A DNA stretch of 64,000 bases from Combretum micranthum (taxonomy: Eukaryota; Streptophyta; Magnoliopsida; Myrtales; Combretaceae): the NCBI GenBank assembly GCA_024138025.1, contig JAMXBD010001036.1, positions 1 through 64,000 on the forward strand. Direction: 5' to 3'. Under the pieces are notes generated by a model. The model did not search any database. It saw only the letters and a program-made list of their open reading frames with translations, and had not been told where the DNA came from. This document shows, piece after piece, positions 23,098 through 34,400 of this stretch. Position numbers and translations under genes: made by a program. How positions within the stretch are numbered: position 1 is the first letter of the stretch; each line of letters starts with the position of its first letter.

Positions 23098-23317
23098 TCA
23101 ATTTCCTAAAAAGTTGTGACCTTTGTAAAGAGTGCCTAAATCCTTGTGAACACATGTGCTAAAAGATATAATTCAATCTACTATGTTATATAACTACAGG
23201 TGATCTGAACGCAACAACTGCGGTGAATGCTTAAAATAACAAAGATGAGAAAAACTACTATTTCCTACTTGTATCCTATTATGCTCCTTGATTTCTAGAT
23301 TTAGCCAATCAAAATTC

Positions 23318-23530
23318 CTACTCATGAAGTTTTGTGCTAGGTAATATGCAAGGATCTATTAACCTAATATGACTTAAATGTTTTCCTAATCCATTTATGT
23401 CTTCCTTATCCTTTAAATTTGTAAGGTACCTTTCAAAACCTTCCTTTAAATATATATACAGCCTATCCTTTGCTAAAAACTGGTGGATGTGTATGAATTC
23501 TTCCCCTACTTCCTTAATTTTTTCATTCAA
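23318..23530 (-). pseudogene. Short ORF in pararetrovirus fragment, helical
   Basis: 70 codons, mixed charge with predicted helices (KIKEVGEEFIHIHQF) and no recognised motif. Upstream in the same sense is further Glu/Val-rich coding-like sequence to about 23660. Probably part of a decayed first or second viral ORF. Confidence 0.35.
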
Positions 23531-23790
23531 ATCTGTGAGATTAACCTCTATTTCTGATCTTAACTGTGTAATATAACTTTCTACTTTTTCTACACTTAAA
23601 ATTTCTAAATTATCTACTGATTGTAGGAAATCATATAGCTTCCTATCATAATTATTGCTTCCTATTATAGTTACTACTTCCTATGATCCTACCAAAACTT
23701 CAACTCATCCTGTCATGCTTATGTCCAAGCCTTCATAATAATTTATCCTTTGAGTTATCCTTTCTATATCTTTTCAATTTGGTCTATGAT

Positions 23791-23991
23791 CTAAAGAGTC
23801 ATTTTATGATGCTTTAAAAGTTCATTTTCTTCAGATTCCGTCTGATATTTTTCCTTTTCCAAAGCCTTTTCAATTCCTTTAATATCCTTTTTCCAGAATT
23901 CTAATCTCTCTTGTTTCGCCTTTATGTGATCCTTTAGCCTTTTTATCCTTTGTTTTTTATCTTTTATGTATTCAACAAAATTATGCATCAC
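23791..23991 (-). pseudogene. Lys-rich coiled-coil ORF (repeat 2)
   Basis: 66 codons. It starts MMHNFVEYIKDKKQRIKRLK and continues in long heptads of Lys, Glu and Leu. Its first 20 residues align with the ORF at 24088-24243, so the two look like duplicated versions of one small viral ORF. Confidence 0.45.
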
Positions 23992-24087
23992 ACCATCATG
24001 CTACTTATCAATCCGTCATAATATCTCATTAGTTCATTATACCTTATTATTTCTTTTTCTCTTGTGTAAATTACATCCAAAATAAAT

Positions 24088-24243
24088 CTAAATTATGAAC
24101 ATGTAGTCGGTTTTATTATATTCTAATTCTATCATTTGCCTATTAACTATTTCTAAATCCTTTTCTATATTTTTTACAAGATTCTTATACCTTTTTATTG
24201 TGTCCTTACACATTTTAATATACTCTATATATCTATGTGTCAT
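24088..24243 (-). pseudogene. Lys-rich coiled-coil ORF (repeat 1)
   Basis: 51 codons. It starts MTHRYIEYIKMCKDTIKRYK, with the same start pattern (M-x-H-x-aromatic-hydrophobic-EYIK, then IKR) as the ORF at 23791-23991. It is followed by a stop at 24088. There is no known domain. Confidence 0.4.
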
Positions 24244-25035
24244 AATCTTCAAACATCAAATGTTTCCTGGAATTTATTAACAAATCTATTATATCACATA
24301 TTACATCTACTATATCAAAATTACAGCTATTATACAAAGATACCAAATAAACGTGAAATTTAAAACCATATCATCCTATGAACCTTATTATATTATCTTC
24401 ACAAATCTTCATTCTGCGTCTTATTTCTTCAATAAAATTATAATTATTATGTAAATTACTGTATATCATTGTTCTTTGCTGGGTGCTTATAAAGTTCCTG
24501 TTCCTTAGAGTTGGGTCCTCAAAGTGTTACTCCAAAAGACTTTCAAGCTGTTCTATGTATCGTTTTGTTCTTCTTATAATATCCCTTAGCCTTTTCTTTC
24601 CTTGGTTTTGATGTATTCCTTGATAAACAACATTCACTATAACCATTCATAACCAAACATATTATTTAAAATTTCTTCAACAGAATATGTTTCTTCTATA
24701 ATATAAACATAAGCATAAGAGTCATAAAATATAAGCTGGATAATCATTAAAATTAAACAGTATGTAAAACAGTATTTAAACGACAAAATATAAATAGATA
24801 AAACTAAGTAAAAATAGCAAAGAAAATAAACAACTTATATTGAACAATAAAATTAAACAAGACAAAGACTTAAATCTAAACAAAATATTAAACAACAAAA
24901 TATAAGAACAGAATATAATAATAAAGCTGGATAGTGATAATATTCAAGTAGTAACAAAACTGAAAATCATATAACATAAAACTGGATAACTTAAACGAAA
25001 CTGTTAAACAAAGTTTTAAGATATAAAGATAACGT
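24244..25035 (-). other. Pararetroviral leader, AT-rich
   Basis: Very AT-rich sequence between the primer site and the small ORFs. A short CTGGATA motif recurs at about 24736, 24929 and 24983. A further decayed basic helical reading frame lies near 24460-24640. Confidence 0.4.
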
Positions 25036-25374
25036 GGCTCTGATACCAAAATAAGGATCTTTGTGCCATGGGAAAAGACTTCATAGTAGAGGTAAACAAT
25101 TAAAGTAAAGATAGTTAATTAGTGAAGCAATGTTTTCTCTAGAAAATAAACCTCATGTCCACGCCATAACCCACAAGGCCAAATTACGGCACATTCTACC
25201 TCAAACAGCCTTATTAAAGGGTTTTTTCGGCCGACCCTTTTGGTATAATTTCTAAACGAACCAAAGTTTTATTATTCAAGTACGGTGTCTTAATTTGTTT
25301 ACCCATGCTATAAAACCTTATCACATGGTGCAAAAGTCTAACAAGGTTTTAGAGCATGGTTATCTTTATATCTT
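25018..25374. repeat. Inverted repeat around the viral primer site
   Basis: AAGATATAAAGATAAC (25018-25033) is repeated exactly in inverse at 25359-25374. The similarity continues through the AGAGC of the primer site (25345-25358 reads GGTTTTAGAGCATG on the + strand). About 25 of 30 positions match, so the right arm looks like a degenerate, inverted copy of primer site plus early leader. Confidence 0.6.
25036..25048 (-). other. Pararetroviral tRNA-Met primer-binding site
   Basis: Reverse complement TGGTATCAGAGCC, a perfect complement to the tRNA-iMet 3' end. By convention it marks nucleotide 1 of a caulimovirid genome. There is no LTR end next to it, unlike the other primer sites in this window. 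Confidence 0.8.
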
Positions 25375-25609
25375 TTAAAAAGAAAATTACCCAGACATGG
25401 TTAAAGGAAACTTATAAAAGCTTTATTGAATATGACCAAGGTATGTTACAAGAATACACTTACAGGACTAAAACACTCAGAAATTTTTCTCACAAAACAC
25501 TCAGATACTCTCTAATATTTTTTTCCCTTCTCTATTTTTCTCCGTGCCTAAACCTGATTCCTGCTAGCATTTTATAAAATTTTTGTAGAAATAAAACAGT
25601 AAAAAGTGC

Positions 25610-25715
25610 TACAGCAATCTATTGCTACAGTAAAACAGTAACCTACTGCTACAGTAAAAAAAGTGCTACAATACCCTAAAAAGCAGCTATAGTAACTATG
25701 TTACAGTGCCGAACA
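25610..25715. repeat. Short GCTACAGTA-type repeats
   Basis: The motif TGCTACAGTA or close variants occurs about six times in about 100 bp (for example near 25618, 25646, 25668). Function unknown. Confidence 0.5.
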
Positions 25716-26415
25716 ATAAATCATTGATTTTTCTTCCGCCTTTTCCGTGTTTTCTTCTGCCTTGTCCGTGTCCGTTTATCTTTCGGGTTTTTCTCCTTTT
25801 TATTTTCTTGTTTGTCCAGGAATTTCTTTTGTTCTGATCCTTCAATTATATTTGTTCTGATCCCTCATTCTTCTTCTTCTTTTTTGTTCAATTAGCTAGA
25901 GGTATGATGAGACACATATGCTCAAGTTAGTGTAGTCATCATCCTCATGATGATGTTAAGAAGAAAAGAAAACATATCTAATAATTATGCATGCCACCAT
26001 TTCAGTTGATCATGGTCCATGTATGCAACGTTCTGAAGAATATATATATATATATATTTATGTATTTGAAGAGGATGCAATTATAAATATACTAACCATC
26101 CTTTTTTTTCTTTTTTTTTTTTTTTTTTTGTATTATTTTACCACAACAGAAATAGAGGAAGCACAACCATTTATTTAAAAGAAACATCCACATAAATATC
26201 ATCCACTCCCATAGTAGAGGTCATGGGATTTTGCAAATTATATATGTAGCTAAGCACACGTTCTTATATCTCTAGGTAAAAATATCCATCACCAATATCA
26301 TATTGCTAGGCCTAGCTAGTGCCATATATATATAATTTATTTTATTTTTGTTGGATATCTAGTATAGTCCATTTTTAAAATAAGGGAATACGAGCAACAT
26401 TAGGATGAGCAGATT
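25716..26415. other. Intergenic, 3' side of the HSP20 gene
   Basis: Pyrimidine-rich and AT-rich sequence with a (TA)n tract at 26040-26056 and a poly-T run at 26101-26130. No gene is seen. Confidence 0.5.
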
Positions 26416-26889
26416 TCATCTCCTTGGAACCTTGATGATAAGTAGTCCATTTTCCATGCACGCCTCAGCTTGAAGAGGTTTTGCATCTGTAGGCAACACC
26501 AGGGACCTAATAGAAGTACCACGACTACGCTCAACGTAAAACCATCCATCATTTTGATCTTCTTTCTCAATCATTTTCTCCTCAATTATTTTTAGGATTC
26601 TTCCATTCTCCACCTCCAGCTTCACATCCTCCTTTCTCATCCCATGCATATCCACTTTGAACACGTGCATCGTTGGTGTCTCTTTCCATTCTATGGTTTC
26701 AGTCGTTGAATGCGATGTTTTCTCAGTAGAGAGAGGAACAGGAGCAGTTTGTGTGTGATGATGAGAGATAGAGCTTGGGAAATGGCGGTTTTGGCTTTGC
26801 CATGATGATGGGTTGTCGTTCCAGCGATCGCCACAACGGTCCTCACCACAACGGTCCTCACCACAATAGCTTCTTCGGATTATCGACAT
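26416..26889 (-). CDS. Small heat shock protein (HSP20 / alpha-crystallin), class I-like
   Basis: 157 residues, uninterrupted, no intron, ATG at 26889. An ATP-independent chaperone that would hold unfolding proteins; probably cytosolic, since no signal or transit peptide is evident. The N-terminal about 65 residues are atypical: a CGEDRCGEDRCGDR repeat at 9-22, then Ser/His/Thr-rich sequence. The alpha-crystallin domain starts at about 66 (IEWKETPTMHVFKVDMHGMR) and keeps WFYVERSRG, the LPTDAK segment and MENGLLIIKVP near the end. The protein stops at KVPRR, so the usual C-terminal extension with its I-x-I motif, which joins subunits into oligomers, is missing. It lies between virus and transposon sequence with no neighbouring genes. 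Expression is unproven, but the intact frame and conserved core make this the best host gene in the window. Confidence 0.85.
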   Translation of the reverse strand: MSIIRRSYCGEDRCGEDRCGDRWNDNPSSWQSQNRHFPSSISHHHTQTAPVPLSTEKTSHSTTETIEWKETPTMHVFKVDMHGMRKEDVKLEVENGRILKIIEEKMIEKEDQNDGWFYVERSRGTSIRSLVLPTDAKPLQAEACMENGLLIIKVPRR

Positions 26890-26978
26890 TTTTTCCTCAG
26901 ACTGAGGTTGTTCTAATTTCTATGATCACGAAGTTGAGAATAGCTTCAGGTTCGATTACAATAAATGGAAACAAGTGA

Positions 26979-26987
26979 TATTTAAAG
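26979..26987 (-). promoter_or_regulatory. Possible TATA box of the HSP20 gene
   Basis: TTTAAATAT on the minus strand, about 90 bp upstream of the ATG. I see no clear run of alternating GAA/TTC units that would make a confident heat shock element. Confidence 0.3.
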
Positions 26988-26989
26988 GA

Positions 26990-29836
26990 GAAAACCTATG
27001 AAGTAACACTAGAATTTGGTGGTGCGTTTCCTTTAGGCAATTTAGAATAAATCAAGCACCTAGAATAACTTAGGTGGAGAAAAAAAAAATTCATTCCGTC
27101 TTACATAAAACATCAAAACAATTTTGATATATTCGGTATATAAAAAACATGAGTAGAATAACTACTAGGTGGAGAAATTTTTAATTTTAATATATATAAA
27201 AAACATGAGTTCTAGTTGTCGTAGAAATTATTAATTAATTTCATATGTATTAAAATTTTATTAGTATTTATAGACTATATATTCATACTCATAATATGTA
27301 ATATTCACTTTTTTTCGCCTTCCATAAAGTGGGGCCTGTATTTTGATGAGAATATAAGTAATTCTTATAAATGTTATTAACAAGAATAGATTCCTCGAGC
27401 ACTTGTAAGTTGTATCTATCTAGTTAGCTGGTGGTGGAGGTAGTGTTGAGTTTATGTCAGCAGTCTCATCAAGACATCAAAATGTGCTTTCTGTATCACA
27501 TGATGTCCATGCAAATGGGGAGTGATGAAAAGGCTTTATGCCCAAGTTGAGAGTCTAATGGGCCTGTGTTTGGGTTGTAATCCCTCGAGTTTTATGCAAA
27601 CAAAAATTTAAAAAAAAAAAAAAAAAAAACAATAATTACCAAAATAGATGATGAGGTTATGATAAATTTTAGGAAAAAATCACTCGTACTGTTTTTTTTT
27701 CCGATTTCAAAGTAACAATAAGTAATCAATTGGACTGCAGTTTGATAACCAAAAATTGTATCTAATAGAATTTTGAATTGTAAAATTTGATTATAAAATT
27801 AAAGTAATACAACACAATTATATTAATAATGATGATGAGATATGATACGTAAAATACCACTAAACAGTTGAGTCCTACTACTGTGCATTAATTGGAAATG
27901 TATCTGATAAATCTCTTGAACATTACAAATCGTCTTTGATATCAAATGTAATATGTGAATGCATAATTTAATTTACTAAACTTTATATTATATAAATTAA
28001 AATAATACAAATATTGTATAAATTTTGAAACTTTAAGCATCAGACACTGGGTCCGTCTAAAACCTTAATGGTGACTGGATTGCAAACAAACATGATCATA
28101 CTTAAACCCATACAATTAGAAATAGTCTTGAGCTCTAAAATTCATTAGATCGGAAATTCTTAGAAATACTAAACTATTTCTTAACCTTACCCCTAATATA
28201 ACCTAATTAATTAAACTAATATGTATATGTGTGTGTGTATAATATATATATATATATATATATTAGAAATACGTAAACCTAAAGATATATTTTCTATTTT
28301 TATCCCATTTCAATAATGTCGTCGAATTTCAATATAGAAGAAAGGGGTTACACTCACTTTTCCTCATGCGTTAATACAAATTTCTAAAGCCACAAGAAAT
28401 ATGGCATTACATCACTACCTTATGGTATCACAAATAGACCGGCCCCTTCATAAATGACTTCGTACTTAAGGGTACGTGAGATGTTCATAATCGATGTTTT
28501 TGATATATTCATGGTGCCTGTGAAAATAATAGCTTGTAATGGAAGCTAATAAAATATTTCATTTTAAGTATATCCTGACCTTAAATTTATAAGAATCCTA
28601 CAACAGTACCTAAAGTATATATAAATAAATGAATGGAGCCCTTCTGTTTATCAATCCCCATGCCATTATGATCCTTACAAGAGAAAGGAATTGATTTTAT
28701 TTCGTAAGTTTACTTTCGTTGTCACCTCGACATTAAGTCTAGAAAATATTTAGGACCTTAGAAATAATTCATTTGTAACTAAATATGATTAAACTCTAAC
28801 TAAAATAATTATACCTAAAGATAATTCTATATCGTAAAATTTGTTAAAACCCAAAATTTAAAACCAAAAATCTCTGAGTAAAATGAAAAAGAATAGGTCA
28901 ATAAACTAATAATATTATATCCATGCATGAATATAATCATAATAGAGCATATAACATCTTGTCAGAAGCATTTCGATGCCCCATCCAATTGAATAAGGAG
29001 AGAATTTATTGACTCTTCGATCCATCTTAGGTTAATTAAGCTACTAATATAACCTATCTTCTGGGTTATAACTTTAAGTATAGAACCCAAAAACATCCAA
29101 TGTTGTTATATAATGTATTGACCTATGATTATAAGATGAAACAACACTTGGGAGGATACCCTCTGCATTTTTTTCTTTTTGGTCCGTAACACAGACACAG
29201 TGGAAAGAATATATATATTGTTTTTACTTTATTTAATTTAATTAGTAGATAAAAAAAAAAAAAAAAAATCCTTCTGATGAAACGAAGCCATTACACTTCC
29301 AGGAGAAGGAATGAACTCATTGACTTCTCTTCTTGAAAGGGATCAATATATTGTCAAAGTGCACGTTCCCTTCCAATCTTCCATGTTTTGTTTCCAAGCT
29401 CTATCTAACTTTCATCACATCTACACGACTCTCTCTTCTTCCTCTCTTTTTCTTGCCATGCAACGTCATCTTCTCCATGATATCAAAACCATAAGCCACA
29501 GCAACTATAACACCATTGTTATTTTTGGTCCCGTCAACCACCACTAGACACCGAACGCAGCCCCATCTGCAAGACCAACAACAGCCACGAGCACCCAGCA
29601 ACGATCAGCTCTTCATTTCCTTCGTCTCCATCGTTCTTGGCCACACCCTTGATAGAACCACGACACAATAGCACCAGCACCATTTTCAGTGTAACCACTC
29701 CCAATTTCTCGTGATTTAGAAAATTTCAGTAGATAGATGATTCGACTATTGTATGGTATTTGAAAACATGTTCATTATGATTTTCATAATACTTAAAGTG
29801 ATTTCAATATTAAACATAATCTTTGAGTATGTAGTC
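26990..29836. other. Intergenic DNA, no gene seen
   Basis: AT-rich with simple repeats: poly-A at 27608-27630, (GT)n(TA)n at 28228-28263 and poly-A at 29252-29270. ORFs at 29311-29547 and 29401-29601 overlap on opposite strands and resemble nothing known. Confidence 0.5.
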
Positions 29837-29841
29837 AAATA
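29837..29841. other. Target-site duplication, left copy
   Basis: AAATA directly before the LTR. The same five bases follow the other LTR at 48202-48206. Confidence 0.75.
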
Positions 29842-30977
29842 TGTTGAAAAACCATGCATCATTAGGGTTGATTTTACACACGCATATTATGGAAACGAAA
29901 GTTACAAGATGGGTTTTTAAACCAATTTTAAGCACACTTAACCAATCATTATTTCTTTAATCCTTTTACGCATAATTATAACAATAATGATAAAGAGATA
30001 AGGAAAGGAGAAAATTAAACCAGATCTAATGTGGATTTCGACCGTCCCTACTCTCATTATCCATAATTTGCCTCATTCAACGAGAACTTCACATATTTCA
30101 TTCATTACAAACAATTACCTCACAAAGAGAACTTCACAACAAATGCCCCTAACATGAGGATTTCACAAATGCCTCATCAAAAAGACTCCACCAATTGCCT
30201 ACACACATGTAAGACTTCACATAGGTGCCTTAATACATTATGACTTCACTAAAACACTCAAATAAAATATATGAATAGTACCTTACAATATTAGCTTACT
30301 AATCTTCTGAATGAAACTATTCACTTAACAAATGCAAACATAAAAGAGAGAGTATTTTTATATAATATAATCCTATTAAGTTCTATTCTCTTACTTGGCT
30401 TGTTGTCATCACCAAAAAACACCTCAAAATATTCCATATATAGTAGCTTTAAAAACATAGCCTTTCATTCTCAAAAGAAGATCTAATGGTCAAATTTAAA
30501 ATATGCAACGGCTAGTTTTTAAATTGTCATGCCCTAAACCATGTCGTGCCTTAAACTCGCTGGACCTTAATTTTTCCCTCGACCATGTCTATGCTCGTTG
30601 AGTTGTACATTTAAACTTGTCGCGCCTTCGAGCATGTCACACCTTGCATTTAACCATTGACCAAGTCTATGATCTTTGATCTCATCGAGCCTGAGACTTG
30701 AGTTTGTCAAGTGTTGTATTGAGCTTATCGTGCCCTAACCATTTAACACATCGAGCCTTCGACCTGACCCACAACCAAGTTTGTGCACATATGAATGTTT
30801 TCCTACAAATTCTGCAAAGAATTATACACATACAAACACAAGCACATATATGCATAATAAAGCTTAAACATATCAAAAATAAGTTTTGCTTATTAAATGT
30901 AGCTTAACTAAGTTGTTGAATATTTATGCAATACATTTTCTCATCAAAATAAGATTATAACCATCCATGGTTCAATA
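29842..30977 (-). repeat. LTR of small element (3' LTR)
   Basis: On the + strand it begins TGTTGAAAAACCATGCATCA. It aligns with 31343-31435 and then 47033-48201. Inside is an array of short units around 'acttcacaaatgcctca' (30090-30250). The outer terminus has a C-to-T change (TTCAATA versus TTCATCA in the other LTR). Confidence 0.75.
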
Positions 30978-31342
30978 ATCTCTCCCTTTCTTTATGAGAA
31001 CAATTATTGCACAATATTGCTCCCCCTCGACTTAGCATCCCCTCTCAATTAAGCATTCAGATAAAAGCTCTCTTATAAAAAATGTAATGCTCAATTAAAA
31101 ATTTCCAGGCTACATGTAATAAATAACTTATTAAATGTAACTTAACCCCCTCAATTAAGCATTTCAGGTAAAAGTTCATTTGTAAAGATACGATGCTCAA
31201 CTAAAATACTTAAATTATACTTAACAAATAACTCATTTTTTAGTACACAAAAACACACAAGCCTAGTGTTTTCAAAAGACACAGAAACTTTTCTCTAAGA
31301 TGTAGTTAAGCGTTAACCTTAGAGACCTGCTCTGATACCAAT
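30978..31342 (-). other. Interior of small LTR element
   Basis: 365 bp, with no ORF of note. The minus strand has GAAAGGGAGAGAT next to the 3' LTR (polypurine tract) and GAGGGGGAGC further in. A short segment containing 'ctcaattaagcatt' is duplicated (about 31045 and 31150). Confidence 0.55.
31329..31340 (-). other. Primer-binding site of small LTR element
   Basis: Reverse complement TGGTATCAGAGC, 2 bp inside the LTR boundary at 31343. Confidence 0.85.
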
Positions 31343-31435
31343 TGTTGAAAAATCATGCATCACTAGGCATGACTACACAAACATATTGCAAAAGTAGAAG
31401 TTACAAGGCAGGTTTTTGAACCAATTTTAAGCTTA
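31343..31435 (-). repeat. LTR of small element, segment left of the CACTA insertion
   Basis: First 93 bp of the second LTR (TGTTGAAAAATCATGCATCA), including the TTA at 31433-31435 that is the CACTA target duplication. Confidence 0.8.
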
Positions 31436-31467
31436 CACTACAAAAATTTTGATATTGGGTAACGTTT
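31436..31467 (+). repeat. CACTA left terminal inverted repeat
   Basis: CACTACAAAAATTTTGATAT and onward to GTAACGTTT; about 24 of 31 positions match the right end. It merges into a 35-bp imperfect palindrome at 31456-31490 centred on GTTTGCAATATTTGCAAAC. Confidence 0.8.
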
Positions 31468-31490
31468 GCAATATTTGCAAACATTGCCCA

Positions 31491-34400
31491 TCTTTTATAA
31501 TTTAGTCACATTAATTAGACGTTAGTTAAAATACACTATTAGTTATGTTTATAAAATAATTTTATCTTACAATTAAACATCTTTAAATTTGTAACTTTTT
31601 TATTTTTTAAAGTTACCAACATTGTCACTAAACAGTCCACACAAACTTTAAAAAAAAAAAAAAAAAAACGTGATTGTTTTAAACAACCTGCCAGACTCAA
31701 CTTTGGAAACATAAAAAACAGAACAAAACTATTCCATACTATTGTGACCGTTCAGTACCTCCCCACTCCCACACATTGCCTCCACCTACGACGATCATTG
31801 CCTCCACCCTCGATGATCACTGCCACTACCCTCAACGATCACTACCTCCACCTTCAACGAAGCTATGTTTATCATCATACAACCATACCTATTGTTATTT
31901 ATTGATCTTTGTTCATATATATAAACAAACTTGTCATTCATGTTGTGGTTTTTTTTTCCTTTTTTGTTAGGAGGTTGTAACAACAAAAAGATAGGGACGG
32001 AGGACTTCTCAAAGTCGAAATCTTCATACAACTAAGGAAGGAGAGTGGCATTATAATTTCATATATTGTGTTGTAAGTTTCTTAATCACTGTTCTTGACT
32101 AAATATTGAACAAGTTATTTTTTAACATGAAAGTTGCAAACTTTTTTATAGTTGTATGTTTGTTTAAGCTATTATATGCATTTTTTATGTGTATAAATAA
32201 AAGTTCAAATTTTTCAATTTTTTTTTGCACATGTACTAGTGCTCAAGTTTATAGTTTTATGTTCGGTGCTCAATTCTTTTCCTTGCTTTTCCTTTTTCAT
32301 TATCCTTTATAATGATTGTTGGATATATATATATATTTTTTTTTTCTGATTTAGGTAAATATATAAGGATAGTTTCATATATACTTTCCTCATAAAATAG
32401 GGATTTTTAAATAGATATATGAGTGTAAATTATTTTGTTCTTTGGGGTAAATAGGACTATTGCCTATTTGATGCCAATTATACATCACTGGCATAAGTAC
32501 AAAACTCGGATTCAATGTTCTGTTGGCACATTAGGTGTGTATTGCTATTAGTTTTTCTTTTTTACATTTGTGCTATTGCATCTAATAGATACTTGTTTCC
32601 TATGAGTTGCCAATGATTTGTTCTACGATTTCCATGTGTAAGGCTAGTAATAAAAGTCAGATTGTTTGTAGCTTGTTTGTGGATTGGATTATTTTCACTG
32701 AAACTGACTATATTGCATTGAGACATAGAACTCATAAAGCATTCATTTAGTTGTACAAGTATCTAAGGTCATATGATCTTGTTCTTTCACATTGCTGTCA
32801 ATTGAGTTAGGCAATGCCATTTTTATGACCTCCATGTTGTGCTCACATATAATCTTTATGAGTAAGTCAATGCTATTAATACTTGATTCAGTTTCTATAA
32901 AAAACAATAGAGAACTGGAGTTTTTCATAACAGTATAAGTGTAGATTCTATTTGGGATTCTAGAATTGGTAGGTGAAGAACTAGGACAAACCAGTAGCTG
33001 GGGTGTTGTAATACTGGAAGATGTCCAAGTTGCTTATGTGAGCTAGGGGTAAAAGGAAGGTGTCGGATTAGTTGAAAGGTCTAAAATGTTGTAATCCCCA
33101 TGTTATGTTTTGTTTGTTTTGAAATTAAGTGGTTCATACTTGGTTTATTTTACTTTTAAATGGTCAAGAGTGGGTTAAAGGCTCTAATCTATTTAGTAAG
33201 CTGTAAAGGATGTTAAAAAAAAAAATAATAATAAAGATAGAGGAATTGTTTAGTGTTCAATTTGTTTTGAGGTAGCGGGATGAGGAATTGAATCGGGGTT
33301 TATAGGAAATGAATGATGAAAAGGAGCATTTATAGCAGCAGTTGTAGTTGGTGTTGATGAATTGCGATGTTTCGGAAAGTTGGGTCAAGGAGAATGAGGG
33401 TAAAATAGCTGATAGCAATTTGGATGTTGATGTGGTTTTCGATTACACATCAACGTATAATGTTTAAAATTCCAATGTATTCAATCCTTTCTTATTATCA
33501 ATGGTAAATCCATAACTTGCTCTTTATTAGTTTATAAAAAATAGACTTTTTGAGAAGTCTTCTTTGCCACTCAAAAGACCAACTAATCTAGTCACTCGAA
33601 TAGTCTCATCATCTGTATATTAAGTAAGAATGGAATCTCAGTTCTTTGTATATGATCATTATGGTGAAATTTGTGATGTGCACTGATCTTCTTACTTGTT
33701 TGTGCAATTCATCCATTAACCTCAGCATGGCAATTGGTGATTTTTTCTTGATATGTTCACTCTTGTTAGCTTAGTAATGATTTGACTATATGAATTACAT
33801 ATTCAATCAACATACCGGAAGGTAGTGGGGGAAAAGATATTCTTCAGATCCTGACATGAACAGAACCATCTCATTTTCAAGTTGGCTAGTATGATGAGTA
33901 CACGATTTAGTTGCACCACTGTTTGTTATTCAAAATTTTTAAGGCATATACTCATTTGTTTCCAAGCTCGAATTGGGCAGTGGCTTCTAATTCACCATGT
34001 TAGAGAATTAGTGAATCATATGTATGTATTCTACCGGGTAGAGCCTTTAAATCTCCACTCTGTACATTGTAAAATTTTTCTAGTAAAATTGACTAATCAT
34101 GAGGCCACATTTTATTGTTCTCATAAAATAGGAAGCTAGGCTCTCCTCTTTTGCTCTAGTAAAAACTGGTGAGGATTCAATGGTAAGGATAACAAACCAT
34201 TTGCACATGATACTTTAATCATATATACACATATGTTCATAGTATCACATACATAGTTCTATTAAAAAGTTACAATAGACAGATCGTGGTAAAGTGATTG
34301 AAATAACTCCTTAGATCCATGTATTGATTAATTTAGAAAGTGCTGCAACAATACGAAGCAAGGAAATGAGATATGTCCGTAGAGTCACATATAAATAATA

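Larger units (their letters stand above)
21432..25048 (-). other. Endogenous pararetrovirus (Caulimoviridae) fragment
   Basis: On the minus strand the fragment runs from a tRNA-Met primer site (25036-25048), through an AT-rich leader and several short coiled-coil ORFs, to a 30K-type movement protein. It is cut by the LTR at 21431. Movement proteins with an adjacent tRNA-Met primer site are typical of plant pararetroviruses and are absent from LTR retrotransposons. Coat protein, protease, RT and RNase H are not in this fragment. Genus is not assigned; small coiled-coil ORFs before the movement protein resemble badnavirus-like layouts. It is an old genomic copy with many stops. Confidence 0.75.

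Noticed and set aside
26775..26978. Plus-strand ORF over the HSP20 start
   Set aside because: Antisense shadow; the HSP20 frame is clearly the coding one.
26890..27060. Heat shock elements upstream of HSP20
   Set aside because: Isolated GAA and TTC triplets occur but not in the required alternating 5-bp spacing.
29311..29601. Overlapping ORFs on both strands
   Set aside because: No recognisable domain, no splice or promoter support, and neither frame favoured.
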